From JBAXRT01 sp037131065 (GTDB lineage: Bacteria; Bacteroidota; Bacteroidia; Bacteroidales; FEN-979): a stretch of DNA of 21,099 nucleotides. The stretch is taken from the NCBI GenBank assembly GCA_037131065.1, contig JBAXRT010000040.1, positions 1 to 21,099 of the forward strand, given 5' to 3'. The notes beneath the pieces are model-generated. The model saw nothing but the letters and a program-made list of their open reading frames with translations. It searched no databases and was not told the DNA's origin. Shown here piece by piece: positions 7,388 through 15,829 of the stretch. The stretch's first letter is position 1, and every line of letters starts with the position of its first letter. The position numbers and the translations under genes are program-made.

Positions 7388-9538
7388 ATGAACAAGAAAC
7401 AAGAAGAGTTTCTGAAAGAGCTCTTATCTGATTTCAAAATCGAAGCGGCAGAACACCGGCAATTTTTTGTCAATGCCCTTCTTGATCTTGAAAAATTATC
7501 TGCAAATTCCGATAATCGGCCGATTATAGAGCGGATGTTCCGGGAGATTCATAGTCTCAAGGGAGCTGCGCGTGCCGTAAGTCTTTTGGGGACCGAGACC
7601 TTGTGCCAGAGTATGGAAAATGTACTTTCCCTCATCAAGCAAGGCAAACTGGATATAAACCTTAGCCTTTTTGACTCGCTTCACCAGGCAGTCGATCTTC
7701 TCGACAACCTTTTAGAGGACCTTGCATCCTCGAAGAAAACGGTCCGACCGGATCAGTTTAACCGGATGATCATCCAGCTTGAATCCTTCAAGTCAAATCC
7801 GGCAACCGGCAAAGAATCGGAAAGCCGGGAGATAAATTTTTCCATTACAGAGACACCCGCTGACGAGCATGTGACGGTGCCGGCAAAACCATTTGCATCT
7901 AAAGAGACTGTGCGTGTTTCGACTGACAAACTAGAAACCATCCTCACCCATGCTGAGGAATTGATCGCTTCAAAGGCAACCTTGCATAACCTGGCGATGG
8001 GTATCCGAAGCCTTGCCGGCCATCCTTCCGCTCTTTCCGAAGACCTTCCTGGCTATTCTTGTGACCTGGAACGATTTTACCGCTCCTTTTCAAGGCAAAT
8101 CGACGATCTGCTTATCGATATCAAACAAACCCTCCTGATACCCTTTTCCTCCTTGCTGGAGTTACTCCCAAAACTGGTCCGGGACCTTTCAAGGGAGCAG
8201 GGAAAAGAGATCGACCTGAGGATCAGGGGCGGGGAAATTGAAATCGACAGGAGAATCCTGGAAGGAATGAAAGATCCCATGATCCACATCATCAGGAACT
8301 GTATCGACCATGGGATCCAGAAACCGGAAATACGCGAAAAATTCAACAAACCTGCTTGCGGATCTATCTCCATTGAAATTAGTCAGAATACCGATCGTCA
8401 GGTTGTGATCACCATTTCAGACGATGGCCAGGGAATCGACCCTGAAAAAGTAGTTGATTCGGCCATCAGACAAGGGATGCTTTCTGCTGAAGCAGCGAAA
8501 AAACTTTCCGGGAAAGAGATACCGGATCTGATCTTCCGCAGTGGTGTTTCCACCAGTCCTTTCATTACCGATATTTCAGGACGAGGTCTCGGCCTTGCCA
8601 TTGCAGCAGAGAAGGTATCCAACCTGACCGGAACGATCAGGGTTGAATCCGAAAAGAATTCCGGTACGCGGTTTATTATCATGCTTCCACTGACGCTGGC
8701 AACTTTCCGGGGTGTCATTGTTCAGGTTGGCGAACAGGAGCTGATTATTCCGACAAATGCCATAAAGCGTGCCATGAGGATTGACCGCTCAGAAATAAGG
8801 ACTGTTGAAAATCATGATACCATTACCTTCGACGGTCACACCATTGCCCTGGTTCGCTTGTCGGATGTACTCGGGATTATGAGGCACAAACAAAAGATAA
8901 ACCAGGATGCGAAAATAGCTTTGGTTGTTCTTTCGCATGCCCAACGTAACATTGCATTTGCCGTTGACAGGATCTCGGTTGAGCAGGAGGGCATTGTTAA
9001 GCCCTTTGGACCGCAGCTCCGGTATGTCAGGAATATTACCGGAGCGACCATCCTGGGTGATGGGAGGATCATCCCGGTCCTTAATGTTCCCGAGCTGATT
9101 GAAACCGCCATCAGAACAAAGAGTGAAACGTATTCTGCCGAGGCTGAAGAAGGAGCTGAGACAGTTTTAGCAGAAAAACAAACCATTCTTGTTGTGGAAG
9201 ATTCCATTACTGCCCGATCGCTGCTAAGGAATATCATTGAATCGGCGGGTTTTGATGTTACAACTGCAGTCGATGGGGTTGAAGCGATGGATGTGTTAAA
9301 GAAAGAACAATTCACCCTTGTGGTTTCAGATATTGAAATGCCAAGGATGAACGGAATCGAACTGACTACCAGGATCAGAAGCGATCAGGAACTGGCCGAC
9401 CTGCCCGTGATCCTGGTTACAGCTCTTGAATCGGCTGATGACAGGCAGCGTGGAATGGAAGCAGGAGCCAACGCCTATATCAACAAGAGCAATTTTGAAC
9501 AGAACAATCTGATTGAAACAATCCAACGACTGATATAA
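7388..9538 (+). CDS. cheA: CheA-REC hybrid histidine kinase (WspE/FrzE-like)
   Basis: A 716-residue core kinase of the array. Domains: Hpt (about 1-110) with phosphorylatable His55 in REIHSLKGAARAV; a short linker with no P2 docking domain; dimerisation P3 (about 172-265); HATPase (about 290-435) with N-box IIRNCIDHGI, G1 box SDDGQGID (344-351) and G2 box DISGRGLGLAI; CheW-like P5 (about 440-575); and a C-terminal receiver (about 599-716) with acidic pocket VVEDS, phosphoacceptor Asp648 in SDIEMPRMNG, and Lys700. The ATG at 7388 is preceded by an adjacent in-frame GTG at 7385; either would give the same protein plus or minus one residue. Gap of 9 bases from the MCP. Family knowledge: the fused REC can act as a phosphate sink or gate on phosphotransfer to CheB and the output regulator. 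Confidence 0.95.
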   Translation: MNKKQEEFLKELLSDFKIEAAEHRQFFVNALLDLEKLSANSDNRPIIERMFREIHSLKGAARAVSLLGTETLCQSMENVLSLIKQGKLDINLSLFDSLHQAVDLLDNLLEDLASSKKTVRPDQFNRMIIQLESFKSNPATGKESESREINFSITETPADEHVTVPAKPFASKETVRVSTDKLETILTHAEELIASKATLHNLAMGIRSLAGHPSALSEDLPGYSCDLERFYRSFSRQIDDLLIDIKQTLLIPFSSLLELLPKLVRDLSREQGKEIDLRIRGGEIEIDRRILEGMKDPMIHIIRNCIDHGIQKPEIREKFNKPACGSISIEISQNTDRQVVITISDDGQGIDPEKVVDSAIRQGMLSAEAAKKLSGKEIPDLIFRSGVSTSPFITDISGRGLGLAIAAEKVSNLTGTIRVESEKNSGTRFIIMLPLTLATFRGVIVQVGEQELIIPTNAIKRAMRIDRSEIRTVENHDTITFDGHTIALVRLSDVLGIMRHKQKINQDAKIALVVLSHAQRNIAFAVDRISVEQEGIVKPFGPQLRYVRNITGATILGDGRIIPVLNVPELIETAIRTKSETYSAEAEEGAETVLAEKQTILVVEDSITARSLLRNIIESAGFDVTTAVDGVEAMDVLKKEQFTLVVSDIEMPRMNGIELTTRIRSDQELADLPVILVTALESADDRQRGMEAGANAYINKSNFEQNNLIETIQRLI

Positions 9539-9561
9539 TTTATCTATAGAAAGATCCATCC

Positions 9562-10644
9562 ATGAAATCCAACCCGGGGCGAAAAATAAATGTGTTGGTT
9601 GTCGACGATTCCGCGTTGATCAGAACATTCCTGGTAAATATCCTGGAGTCAGATCCTTATGTTAACGTGATCGGCACTGCGAAAGATGGACTGGAAGCCC
9701 TGGATTTCATAAAAAAACAGATCCCGGATGTTATCTCGATGGATATATTCATGCCTGGCATGGATGGCTTTGAAACGACCAGAATAATCATGCAAACCAA
9801 TCCAATCCCTATCGCGATCGTAAGCGGTCATTACGAAGTTGGAGAAGTTGCAAAGACATTCCGTTCGCTGGAGGTCGGAGCGGTCGCTATACTCCCCCGC
9901 CCTAAAGGCCCGGGAGACCCTGAACATGAAAGATCAGCAGCGGATTTTATCAGTACAATGAAGACCATCTCAGAGGTCAAACTTGTTAAAAGGTATTTTC
10001 ACGGACCCTCAGTATTACAGGAAAACCACCTCAGAAATGAGCCTTTTACAAAGATAGAAATACCGGGATCTTCATCCGGCCACATCCAGGTCATCGCCAT
10101 CGGCGCTTCAGCAGGGGGCCCCATCGTTTTGAATGAGATCCTCAGGAATATTTCAGACCAGCTCCCTGTTCCGATCTTTATCGTCCAGCATATCGACCAC
10201 TCCTTTACCCATGGATTTGCAGACTGGCTGACCCAGGCTTCAGGAAAAAAGATCATCGTTGCCCGGGAAAACATGCAACCCCAGCCGGGGAAAATTTACA
10301 TCTCGGAGAGTGATCACCAGATGGGGATCCGACCCGACGGTAACATAACGGTTAACAAAGAATCTCCTCAAAATGGATTCCGCCCATCGGTGGGTTATCT
10401 TTTTCGCAGTGTTCTCCGCGTATTCGGTAACAGGGCCTTATCAGTTCTGTTGACAGGCATGGGCAACGACGGGGCACAGGAGATGAAACTGCTTAAAGAT
10501 GCAGGCAGTATTACCATCGCCCAGAACAAGGCGAGTTCTCTCGTCTTCGGCATGCCCGGTGAAGCTATCCGGCTCGGAGCTGCCTGTCATGTGTTATCTC
10601 CGGAAAATATGATCCGTTTCATAAACGAACATTTTAAAAATTAA
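9562..10644 (+). CDS. cheB: CheB protein-glutamate methylesterase with N-terminal receiver (WspF/FrzG position)
   Basis: A 360-residue two-domain CheB. The receiver (about 9-130) has acidic pocket VVDDSALIR and phosphoacceptor Asp61 in SMDIFMPGMDG. The methylesterase (about 175-360) carries the catalytic triad Ser183 (IGASAGGP), His210 (FIVQHID) and Asp303 (LTGMGNDGAQEM). All catalytic residues are intact. Once phosphorylated by CheA it removes receptor methyl groups and opposes CheR-TPR, giving adaptation or resetting. It follows cheA-REC by 23 bases and precedes the REC-kinase by 7. No CheD is nearby, so deamidation of receptor Gln would rest on this enzyme. Confidence 0.95.
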   Translation: MKSNPGRKINVLVVDDSALIRTFLVNILESDPYVNVIGTAKDGLEALDFIKKQIPDVISMDIFMPGMDGFETTRIIMQTNPIPIAIVSGHYEVGEVAKTFRSLEVGAVAILPRPKGPGDPEHERSAADFISTMKTISEVKLVKRYFHGPSVLQENHLRNEPFTKIEIPGSSSGHIQVIAIGASAGGPIVLNEILRNISDQLPVPIFIVQHIDHSFTHGFADWLTQASGKKIIVARENMQPQPGKIYISESDHQMGIRPDGNITVNKESPQNGFRPSVGYLFRSVLRVFGNRALSVLLTGMGNDGAQEMKLLKDAGSITIAQNKASSLVFGMPGEAIRLGAACHVLSPENMIRFINEHFKN

Positions 10645-10651
10645 TCGATAT

Positions 10652-11908
10652 ATGAACTCATTATTTAAATTCACTTCCGCTGAGAACCTGATCATGGTCA
10701 TTGAAGATTCCAGCGTACAGGCCAAGAAACTTAAGTTCCTGCTTGAAGAGAATAATTTCAGGGTTGATGTTCAGACCAATGGCCGGGATGCACTCCTTGC
10801 CCTGAAAAACGAGCAGCCGATCCTAATCATCAGTGATATTGTGATGCCGGAAATGGATGGATATGATTTTTGTTCCAAAATAAAGGAGGATCAGCAGCTC
10901 AAGGAAATCCCTGTTATTCTGCTGACTTCGCTCCGCGATCCGATCGATATTATCAAAGGTCTTCAATCGGGGGCGGATAATTTTATTACAAAACCTTATG
11001 AGGAACATTATCTTTTATCTAGAATCCAGTACCTGCTGGTTAACAGGAGCCTCAGGAGATCCGGCAGCACCGAGATGGTCATCGAGATCATGTTCCGCGG
11101 TAACAAGTATGCCATCAACTCTGATAAAAAGCAGATCCTGGATCTTCTGTTATCAGTTTACGAAGCCGCCATTCTGCGCAATGATGAACTGATCCAGACC
11201 CAGGCCAAGCTGCAGACGAGCAATGAGGAACTCATGATAGCGAATGAAGCGCTGGATTCCTTTACCCATACTGTCTCACATGATCTGCGTTCGCCCCTTC
11301 ACCAGATCAGTGGTTATGCCCAGATTCTGCAAGAAGAGCTTAGCGCTTCTCTTGATGATGAAAAGATGGGATTTCTCGATAAGATTGAACAATCAGCTTT
11401 TGCCATGGCTAACCTGATTGAGGACCTGATGAATTTTGCCCGTTCAGGGCGCGCCCCACTGGAACCCCAAAAAATTGATCTTACCCAACTTTGCAAGGAA
11501 ATCGTAGAAAATCTCCGAAACAGCAAACCCCGAAGAAAAGTAAATATTTCAATCCAGGAAGGGCTTTTTACCAATGCAGATCCCTCCCTGATCCGCTCCG
11601 TAATGGAAAATCTCCTTGGAAATGCCTGGAAATACACAAATAAAAAGGAGGAGGCAGAAATCGTTCTGAAACAAACAGAAGAGAGAGGACGGAAAATTTT
11701 TTCCCTGAGTGATAACGGCGCGGGATTCGATCCCCTTAACAGCCAGAAGCTGTTTAATGCATTTGAACGTCTGCATACCCAGCAGGAATTCCAGGGCACC
11801 GGAGTGGGGCTGGCCACTGTAAAGAGGATCATTGAGCGGCATGGCGGATCTATCTGGGCAGAAGGGTCGGTCGGGAGAGGAGCAATTTTTTATTGGACCC
11901 TTCCATGA
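10652..11908 (+). CDS. Response regulator-histidine kinase fusion (REC-HisKA-HATPase), likely output of the chemosensory operon
   Basis: A 418-residue soluble protein with no membrane segment. Receiver about 12-130: IEDSS acidic pocket, phosphoacceptor Asp62 in IISDIVMPEMDG, Lys114 in ITKPYEE. Next comes a linker (about 140-200) with a well-formed block FRGNKYAINSDKKQILDLLL and LSVYEAAILRNDEL that leads into a coiled coil. HisKA: His210 in FTHTVSHDLRSPL. HATPase: N-box ENLLGNAWKYTN, G1 SLSDNGAGFDP, G2 GTGVGLATV. It occupies the slot that the diguanylate cyclase WspR holds in Wsp operons, so it is probably the target of CheA and would then phosphorylate an unlinked regulator. That role is inferred from position and from having both receiver and kinase. 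Its stop overlaps the amidase start. Confidence 0.92.
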   Translation: MNSLFKFTSAENLIMVIEDSSVQAKKLKFLLEENNFRVDVQTNGRDALLALKNEQPILIISDIVMPEMDGYDFCSKIKEDQQLKEIPVILLTSLRDPIDIIKGLQSGADNFITKPYEEHYLLSRIQYLLVNRSLRRSGSTEMVIEIMFRGNKYAINSDKKQILDLLLSVYEAAILRNDELIQTQAKLQTSNEELMIANEALDSFTHTVSHDLRSPLHQISGYAQILQEELSASLDDEKMGFLDKIEQSAFAMANLIEDLMNFARSGRAPLEPQKIDLTQLCKEIVENLRNSKPRRKVNISIQEGLFTNADPSLIRSVMENLLGNAWKYTNKKEEAEIVLKQTEERGRKIFSLSDNGAGFDPLNSQKLFNAFERLHTQQEFQGTGVGLATVKRIIERHGGSIWAEGSVGRGAIFYWTLP

Positions 11909-13569
11909 AAAAGATCAAATCAGTACCCGGGATCATTTTGTTGGCTCTTTTCTTCTTTATATCCGGAGCCTTCGTCACTGTTACACTGATCAGGATCAAC
12001 TCAACGGATGTTAACCATGCAGAAAAACTGATCGGAATGCAGTTTTCCCGGGCCGAAAACGACAGTATGCTGCAAACCCTCAACGACCAGCTCAGAAATT
12101 ATGAGAACATCCGTAAAGTTGCTATTTCCAACAGTGTTCCTCCGGCTATATGGTTCAACCCGGCCCCTGTTGGAGCAACTTTTAGCAAGGAGCCGAAATT
12201 CTTCCGCTCTTCAGATTTCTCTGCGACAAAACTTCCTGATGATCTGAATGATCTGGCATTTTACACAGTGGGAGAGCTTTCCACCCTCATCCATGGAAAA
12301 AAAATCACCTCTGCCCAGCTTACTGCTTTTTTCCTTCAGCGGCTCAAAAAGTTCAATCCGATGCTGCGATGTGTCGTGACCTTTACCGATTCGCTGGCAA
12401 TACAACAGGCACGGAAGGCAGATGCAGAGCTGGCTTCGGGCAAAGATCGCGGACTTCTTCATGGCATCCCTTACGGTATCAAGGACATGTTCTTTACCAA
12501 AGGTTACCGTACCACCTTCGGCACCCCGCCATTCAGGAATCAGCGGGTTGAGGAAGATGCAACGGTGGTTGAAAAGCTAAGGGAAGCAGGAGCAGTAATG
12601 ATCGCGAAGCTCTCCCTCGGGGAACTTGCCATGGATGACGTCTGGTTTGGAGGAAAAACACGAAATCCCTGGGATACGACCAAAGGTTCTAGCGGCAGCT
12701 CCGCAGGTCCTGCATCCGCCGTTTCGTCCGGACTTGTGCCTTTTGCCATTGGTTCGGAAACGTGGGGATCAATTATCTCACCGTCAACGGTCTGCGGAAC
12801 CACCGGGCTACGGCCCTCCTACGGAAGGGTGAGCCGCTCCGGTGTCATGGCCCTCAGCTGGAGCATGGACAAGATCGGCCCGATCTGCCGAACGGTGGAG
12901 GATTGTGCCATCGTTTTCAATGCCATCTATGGACCCGACGGAAAGGATCAGAGCCTTTTTGACTATACCTTCAGCTATGCCAACATCCCCTCACTTGAAG
13001 GGATCAGGATCGGGTATATTGAGAAGGATTTTGAGAAAGACACCTCAATCAACAAACCATTCAACGAGGCTGCCCTCGACCAGCTGATGAAGATGGGCGC
13101 CACACTGGTCCCTTTCGAACTACCCAATTTCCCTTACATGGATATGTCGATCATCCTGATGGCTGAAGCTGCCGCTGCCTTTGATGACCTTACCCTCTCG
13201 AACCGTGATGATGAAATGGTCCAGCAAAACAAGGACCGCTGGCCCAACCTGTTCCGTGCAGCCCATTTTATCCCTGCAACAGAATATATCCGCGCCAACC
13301 GCCTGCGTTTCCTGCTGATCCAAAAGATGCATGAGTTGATGAAAAAGGTTGACATCGTTGTTGCACCGTCACTGGCCGGCGATAACCTGCTGGCAACGAA
13401 CCTCACGGGACATCCTTCGGTAGTCCTACCCAATGGATTCATCGACCCGAAGAGTCCGACCAGCATTGTTTTTATCGGCCAGCTGTTCGGGGAAGCCAGA
13501 CTGCTTGCCATTGTTAAAAGATACCAGGACGCGACGGGATTTCATCTGAAACACCCTATGTTAAAGTGA
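11905..13569 (+). CDS. Exported or membrane-anchored amidase-signature-family hydrolase
   Basis: The start chosen is ATG 11905, which overlaps the preceding stop as ATGA (11905-11908) and implies translational coupling; a TTG at 11893 was not used. The product is 554 residues. Residues 9-28 (GIILLALFFFISGAFVTVTL) form an N-terminal membrane segment without a lipobox Cys. About 80 residues of linker follow, then the amidase fold from about 115. The catalytic Ser-cisSer-Lys triad appears complete: Lys193 (GIPYGIKDMF), Ser265 in GSSGSSAGPAS, and nucleophile Ser289 in GSETWGSIISPS. The common G-G-S-I before the nucleophile is W-G-S-I here. Known members hydrolyse many amides (glutaminyl-tRNA amidation, fatty-acid or aryl amides). 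An exported, membrane-bound copy is unlikely to be GatA. Substrate unknown. Confidence 0.9.
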   Translation: MKKIKSVPGIILLALFFFISGAFVTVTLIRINSTDVNHAEKLIGMQFSRAENDSMLQTLNDQLRNYENIRKVAISNSVPPAIWFNPAPVGATFSKEPKFFRSSDFSATKLPDDLNDLAFYTVGELSTLIHGKKITSAQLTAFFLQRLKKFNPMLRCVVTFTDSLAIQQARKADAELASGKDRGLLHGIPYGIKDMFFTKGYRTTFGTPPFRNQRVEEDATVVEKLREAGAVMIAKLSLGELAMDDVWFGGKTRNPWDTTKGSSGSSAGPASAVSSGLVPFAIGSETWGSIISPSTVCGTTGLRPSYGRVSRSGVMALSWSMDKIGPICRTVEDCAIVFNAIYGPDGKDQSLFDYTFSYANIPSLEGIRIGYIEKDFEKDTSINKPFNEAALDQLMKMGATLVPFELPNFPYMDMSIILMAEAAAAFDDLTLSNRDDEMVQQNKDRWPNLFRAAHFIPATEYIRANRLRFLLIQKMHELMKKVDIVVAPSLAGDNLLATNLTGHPSVVLPNGFIDPKSPTSIVFIGQLFGEARLLAIVKRYQDATGFHLKHPMLK

Positions 13570-13669
13570 CGAGTAATTCGAATGACGAATGACGAGTGAC
13601 GAGTGACGAGTGGATTTGCGATTTTTCTATTTCTGCTTTCCTATTCCTAATGACCTAATGACCTAATGT
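13567..13669. repeat. Tandem TGACGAG heptamers and CCTAATGA octamers after the amidase gene
   Basis: Four contiguous TGACGAR heptamers occupy 13583-13610, and a fifth copy at 13567-13573 contains the amidase stop codon. Farther on, CCTAATGA is repeated three times (13646-13669, last copy CCTAATGT) just before the next gene. No hairpin, T-tract or coding potential. The 109-base gap contains little else; TATTTCTG at 13628 is only a poor promoter box. Confidence 0.7.
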
Positions 13670-13678
13670 CCAAAGACC

Positions 13679-15799
13679 ATGAAAAAATTTTACCTGTTTA
13701 TTAGCCTGTTCATCTGGACACTTTGTCCCGCGACCGTAATCGGCCAGGGCTGGCACTGGGATTGGGCAGAAAGCGCTTCGGCTCACACCAGTACCCTGTT
13801 TCAGATCACGGCTGCATCAACCGATACGCTCAATAACATCTACTGCCAGATCCCTTACATGACCGGGATCTATTTCCCCGACACCTCTTTCCAGCACCAG
13901 GGGAATCAGTACAGCCAGAATTTTGCAGTTGCAATTTACAGTGAAAAGGGTGAGTTTAAAAAAGCCCTGGATATACATACTAACCCTGACCGTTTCCTCT
14001 GGTCGCCGTCAATGGTAACTGATAAAATGGGAAACATCTATGTAGCAGGATCATTCCAGGACCGGGTCTTTATCCAGGATTCCGTCATTGATCACGGCGA
14101 AGGAATAGATCCGAACATCCCTGATATGTATCTTGCCAAGCTCAGTCCTGAACTGAAGGTGCTCTGGACACGAAAGATATGGGGAACTTCGCAGAGTTTT
14201 CCCTGTGAACTTGCCATGGATGAGGGAAATAATGTTTACCTCGGAGTAGGCAATTATGGTAATGGAGCAGATTCCATGCAAGTCTGGTTCCTTGGCCAGG
14301 ATTCATCTACCTACCTGACAACTCTTAATTCCTTCATGAAAATTAATCCGGATGGAAACCTGTTATGGAGAAAGGAGATTCTCAGCTCCACACCAGCAAC
14401 CAACGGAGTGAAGGTTTTTCTTGGGGATGACGGAAATGTCTATTTCAGAGGCGATACCTCCCGCGATTTCATTTTAGACGGTGACACAGTGCATATGCCA
14501 CCGGGCGTCACTTACGGACTGCCGTTCCTGCTCTGTTCCGACCAGGATGGAAAGATCCTCAGGAGTTCCATCATCGACTGGTCCATGTATATCATCGACA
14601 TGAAAGTCGGTTCCGGAGGCGACATCTACATCTCTGGTAGGTTAAACGATACACTTGTTTTCGGACAAGATACAATCACGGTCAGGCCCGACAGTTCCGC
14701 ATATATCCTTGGAAGGACAACCGCCGATCTGCAGCCTGAATGGCACCATGTTGTCAAAACGGCTGACTATGCCGCCTTCATGAACTTTAATGTTTATCCT
14801 GATGGTGACACACTTTATTTTTCAACTACCGCTAACCGTAAATTCACGCTCGACGGCACCCAGTTTGATATCGGGTATTACTCCGAGGCATTTTCAGGCT
14901 GTTTCAGTCCGGAGGGCCATCTTATGCGGACCTTCGTAACCGAATGCAACATGGACCTGAACTGCACTTCCATGATGCTGGATAACTGTAAAAATATGCT
15001 TATCGCCGGGTACTTCTGGACACAGGCGAATTTCGGTCCTGATTCCCTTAAAACCTTTTATCTCTACAGGGATGTTTTCATCTCCAGGTTTCAGAACCAT
15101 ACTCCTCCTGCCTTCGATCTCGGTCTCGACACCATCGTGTGCAACGGAATTGTTCTGCACGGTCCACCAGGCTATGCCCGCTATGTCTGGAACCACGGGG
15201 AATCATCTGAAAGCTCATTTCCCGTGACAAAATCAGGAAACTACCGGCTTGATGTGGCAGATGAAAACTACTGCTGGATGGCCGATTCCGTGAATGTGAA
15301 AATAACTATTATGCCTCCGGTCAACATCGGGAGTGACACAACCATTTACAGAAAAGATTCACTGAAACTAAACGCCGGACCCGGTTATGAGCATTACGAA
15401 TGGTCAACCGGCGACACGGTTTACGCAATTACCATCCATGGCAGCGACCTGGGCGCCGGGACCTGGACCATCTCCTGCGAAGCAACCGAAGGTCCTTGTA
15501 CAGGCCGGGATTCCATCACCCTGACCATTCTTAATAATCCTGGAATGGAGGAGCCGGAACAATCAAAACTGAAGATACATCCCAATCCTTCCGGAGGGAT
15601 CTTTTACCTGGACCTGCCTTGCACCGAATGCTCCGTGCAGATCACCAATGCAAATGGATTAGAGGTTACCGGAATCAGCCTGACCAATGAAAATAATGGT
15701 CGGTTAAAGATCGATCTGACCAGCCAGCCACCAGGAGTTTACTTCGTAAAGGTTATGAAACAGGAAATGACTCTGACAGGAAAGATTGTGAGGATCTGA
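13679..15799 (+). CDS. Secreted repeat protein with T9SS type A C-terminal sorting domain
   Basis: A 706-residue protein. A signal peptide occupies about 1-22 (FYLFISLFIWTL core, likely cleaved after VIGQ or nearby). Residues about 25-480 consist of degenerate beta-strand repeats such as DKMGNIYVAGSF, DEGNNVYLGVG and GSGGDIYISGRL, resembling the SBBP/beta-propeller repeats common in Bacteroidetes surface proteins. Two Ig-like/PKD-like modules follow (about 484-545 and 547-620, each with a Y-x-W-x-x-G core). The last 77 residues (KLKIHPNPSGGIFYLDL ... PPGVYFVKV ... GKIVRI) are a T9SS type A sorting domain, which directs passage through the type IX secretion system and surface attachment or release. 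No enzyme motif is visible. It is convergent with bipA, 30 bases apart. Adhesin or structural role is inference. Confidence 0.88.
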   Translation: MKKFYLFISLFIWTLCPATVIGQGWHWDWAESASAHTSTLFQITAASTDTLNNIYCQIPYMTGIYFPDTSFQHQGNQYSQNFAVAIYSEKGEFKKALDIHTNPDRFLWSPSMVTDKMGNIYVAGSFQDRVFIQDSVIDHGEGIDPNIPDMYLAKLSPELKVLWTRKIWGTSQSFPCELAMDEGNNVYLGVGNYGNGADSMQVWFLGQDSSTYLTTLNSFMKINPDGNLLWRKEILSSTPATNGVKVFLGDDGNVYFRGDTSRDFILDGDTVHMPPGVTYGLPFLLCSDQDGKILRSSIIDWSMYIIDMKVGSGGDIYISGRLNDTLVFGQDTITVRPDSSAYILGRTTADLQPEWHHVVKTADYAAFMNFNVYPDGDTLYFSTTANRKFTLDGTQFDIGYYSEAFSGCFSPEGHLMRTFVTECNMDLNCTSMMLDNCKNMLIAGYFWTQANFGPDSLKTFYLYRDVFISRFQNHTPPAFDLGLDTIVCNGIVLHGPPGYARYVWNHGESSESSFPVTKSGNYRLDVADENYCWMADSVNVKITIMPPVNIGSDTTIYRKDSLKLNAGPGYEHYEWSTGDTVYAITIHGSDLGAGTWTISCEATEGPCTGRDSITLTILNNPGMEEPEQSKLKIHPNPSGGIFYLDLPCTECSVQITNANGLEVTGISLTNENNGRLKIDLTSQPPGVYFVKVMKQEMTLTGKIVRI

Positions 15800-15829
15800 A
15801 ACCTGGTTGTTAATTTATGGTTGGACGAT

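Noticed and set aside
11893..11904. TTG start for the amidase inside the REC-kinase gene
   Set aside because: The ATG at 11905 gives the classic ATGA overlap and a normal Met-Lys-Lys signal-type N-terminus.
13611..13640. TTTG (13615) plus TATTTCTG (13628) as a promoter for the T9SS protein
   Set aside because: Spacing between the boxes is only 9 bases and the second box departs from the consensus.
13583..13669. Short regular repeats considered as a CRISPR array
   Set aside because: The units are 7-8 bases and directly adjacent with no spacers of 25-40 bases, and no cas gene is nearby.
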